This document shows positions 20,616-21,333 of a stretch of 21,333 bases of DNA, in pieces (position 1 is the stretch's first letter; the number at the start of each line of letters is the position of its first letter). The notes under the pieces were generated by a model, which made no database searches, was not told where the DNA came from, and was given only the letters and a program-made list of their open reading frames with translations. The stretch comes from JAJYIV01 sp964499955 (GTDB taxonomy: Bacteria > Patescibacteriota > Patescibacteriia > UBA9934 > GWF2-40-263), in the NCBI GenBank assembly GCA_964499955.1, contig CAZCMI010000016.1, positions 1 to 21,333 on the forward strand. Reading direction: 5' to 3'. Made by a program: the position numbers and the translations under genes.

Positions 20616-20643
20616 AGGATACCTGCTCGGTGGCGGGCGTCAA
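20616..20643 (-). promoter_or_regulatory. Promoter of the 219-aa gene
   Basis: On the minus strand TTGACG (20638-20643), 16 bases, TATCCT (20616-20621). The leader is about 33 bases and ends in AAGGAGG. Confidence 0.65.
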
Positions 20644-20673
20644 CCCTCCCCGCCCCGTTCCCGCGCCCGCATG

Positions 20674-20699
20674 CAAAAACGCCCCCGACGGGGCGTTTT
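20674..20699. terminator. Terminator of the L33 gene
   Basis: Stem AACGCCCC/GGGGCGTT around a short loop. On the minus strand TTTGC follows; on the plus strand TTTTC, so it may act both ways. It sits 2 bases past the L33 stop. Confidence 0.8.
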
Positions 20700-20700
20700 C

Positions 20701-20856
20701 TTACTTCGTTTCCTTGTGGTTCGTGTGGACGCGGCACCACTTGCAGAACTTGGAAAGCTCCAGGCGGTCCTTGAGCGTTTTCTTGTTCTTATGGCTGTGG
20801 TAGCCGACCTGCTTGCACTCGGTGCATTCGAATTTGATGAGGTTGTCTTGCGACAT
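20701..20856 (-). CDS. rpmG: 50S ribosomal protein L33
   Basis: A 51-aa protein of the large ribosomal subunit. It is a zinc-ribbon version of L33, with Cys11 and Cys14 (CTEC) and Cys38 and Cys41 (CKWC), and a basic core (YHSHKNKKTLKDRLELSKFC). The start at 20856 gives the usual length; the frame extends upstream to 20916 but into the promoter. The leader of about 25 bases has no Shine-Dalgarno. It lies just downstream of a tRNA-Thr gene on the same strand, an order often seen near tuf/secE in bacteria, though those genes are not in the window. Confidence 0.96.
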   Translation of the reverse strand: MSQDNLIKFECTECKQVGYHSHKNKKTLKDRLELSKFCKWCRVHTNHKETK

Positions 20857-20887
20857 AATCAGGGGATGCGGGGGAACGAATGGGCGC

Positions 20888-20916
20888 AGTATAGCGGAAT
20901 GGATTTCCCCTGTCAA
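20888..20916 (-). promoter_or_regulatory. Near-consensus promoter of the L33 gene
   Basis: On the minus strand TTGACA (20911-20916), 17 bases, TATACT (20888-20893). The strongest minus-strand promoter match in the window; it lies just past tRNA-Thr(TGT). Confidence 0.8.
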
Positions 20917-20933
20917 TGGGGCCTTTTTCGGTC

Positions 20934-21008
20934 TGGAGCCGGCGGTCGGGGTCGAACCGACGACCTACGGTTTACAAAACCGTTGCTCTGCCGCTGAGCT
21001 ACGCCGGC
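20934..21008 (-). tRNA. tRNA-Thr (anticodon TGT)
   Basis: A 75-nt cloverleaf with encoded CCA. Acceptor GCCGGCG/CGCCGGC, D-arm AGCTCAGCGGCAGAGC, anticodon loop with TGT (reads ACA), T-arm GGTTCGACCCC. The upstream flank is partly duplicated at 21078-21107. Confidence 0.96.
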
Positions 21009-21107
21009 AAGTGAGGAGCAAAGAACGAGCTTGCTTGTTCTTTCTCCGAACGCCGCCGGAGACAAGGCCGAATGCCTTACGCCGGCAAGGGAGGAGCAAA
21101 GAACGGG
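21000..21107. repeat. Direct repeat of the tRNA-Thr 5' end and flank
   Basis: Two 30-base copies, 21000-21029 and 21078-21107, differ at two positions. Each starts with the complement of the tRNA acceptor (TACGCCGGC) and continues into AAG-GAGGAGCAAAGAACG-like flank. Between them lies an imperfect hairpin (AAAGAAC/GTTCTTT core). No integrase or cargo lies between the copies. Confidence 0.7.
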
Positions 21108-21123
21108 ATGGGGAACGTTCTAT

Positions 21124-21176
21124 GGAAAACCGCCTAAAATGGTTCAGGTGATGCGTGCCTGGATCATTTTAGACGG
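21124..21176 (-). terminator. Probable terminator of the tRNA-Thr/tRNA-Tyr transcript
   Basis: On the minus strand, 19-base arms (21158-21176 and 21130-21148, one wobble and two mismatches, core CTAAAATG/CATTTTAG) around 9 bases, followed by TTTTCC. Confidence 0.65.
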
Positions 21177-21181
21177 TCTTC

Positions 21182-21267
21182 TGGTGGGTGGAGAAGGATT
21201 CGAACCTTCGAAGGCAGAAGCCAACAGATTTACAGTCTGTCCCGTTTGACCGCTTCGGTATCCACCC
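21182..21267 (-). tRNA. tRNA-Tyr (anticodon GTA)
   Basis: An 86-nt class II tRNA with encoded CCA. Acceptor GGGTGGA/TCCACCC, anticodon GTA in loop CTGTAAA, a long variable arm as expected for Tyr, T-arm GGTTCGAATCC. One base separates it from the preceding tRNA-Thr(GGT). Confidence 0.96.
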
Positions 21268-21268
21268 G

Positions 21269-21333
<65 letters not shown>

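Noticed and set aside
21000..21107. An integrative element with att sites at tRNA-Thr
   Set aside because: The repeats are only 78 bases apart with no integrase or cargo; only a duplication is supported.

Overview
This window is a GC-rich stretch of bacterial chromosome, by eye about 60-65% G+C, with standard-code genes, very short spacers and compact terminators. I see no rRNA, CRISPR array, transposase or phage structural gene. The small housekeeping genes, the helix-turn-helix protein with an AGLYWCEGEK (LAGLIDADG-like) core and the apparently leaderless transcripts would fit a Patescibacteria/CPR-type genome. That placement is inference from gene style and would need a phylogeny.

Layout. 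1-848 (-) is a Pro/Ala/Glu-rich protein running off the left edge. 948-4415 (-) is an operon of a P-loop kinase, an acetolactate-synthase-like TPP enzyme and an aldehyde dehydrogenase. 4484-4597 (-) is a 37-aa putative lipoprotein, divergent from a CDP-alcohol phosphatidyltransferase (4781-5488, +). 5549-9062 (-) encodes both halves of a heterodimeric ABC exporter, divergent from a MerR-TipAS regulator (9178-9927, +). 9958-11448 (-) is a GFA/EVE/pirin operon, divergent from a CooC-like ATPase and an unknown 153-aa protein (11521-13007, +). A Fur-family regulator follows (13142-13570, +).

13625-15289 is a decayed zone: a broken NUDIX gene, tRNA-Trp overlapped by a HTH/LAGLIDADG-like gene, a broken isoprenoid-enzyme-like gene and a broken OmpR-type response regulator. 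The rest is housekeeping: polyprenyl synthetase, a signal-peptide-like mini-ORF, uracil-DNA glycosylase, class I fructose-bisphosphate aldolase, inorganic pyrophosphatase, a NUDIX hydrolase, an unknown 219-aa protein, ribosomal protein L33 and tRNAs Thr(TGT), Tyr(GTA) and Thr(GGT, cut by the right edge).

How it fits together. The MerR-TipAS protein probably senses drugs and controls itself and perhaps the exporter. Three promoters (MerR gene, CooC-like gene, mini-lipoprotein) carry an inverted repeat in the spacer between -35 and -10. Several genes (MerR, CooC-like, pyrophosphatase, probably aldolase and GFA) have a -10 box so close to the start codon that the mRNA should be leaderless, while others (pgsA-like, pirin, the 153-aa and 219-aa proteins) have a Shine-Dalgarno sequence. 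Terminators often share bases with stop codons, most strikingly at the ung/aldolase junction. The most unusual items are these promoter designs, the tRNA-Trp overlap, the run of centrally deleted genes and the CooC-like/153-aa pair.
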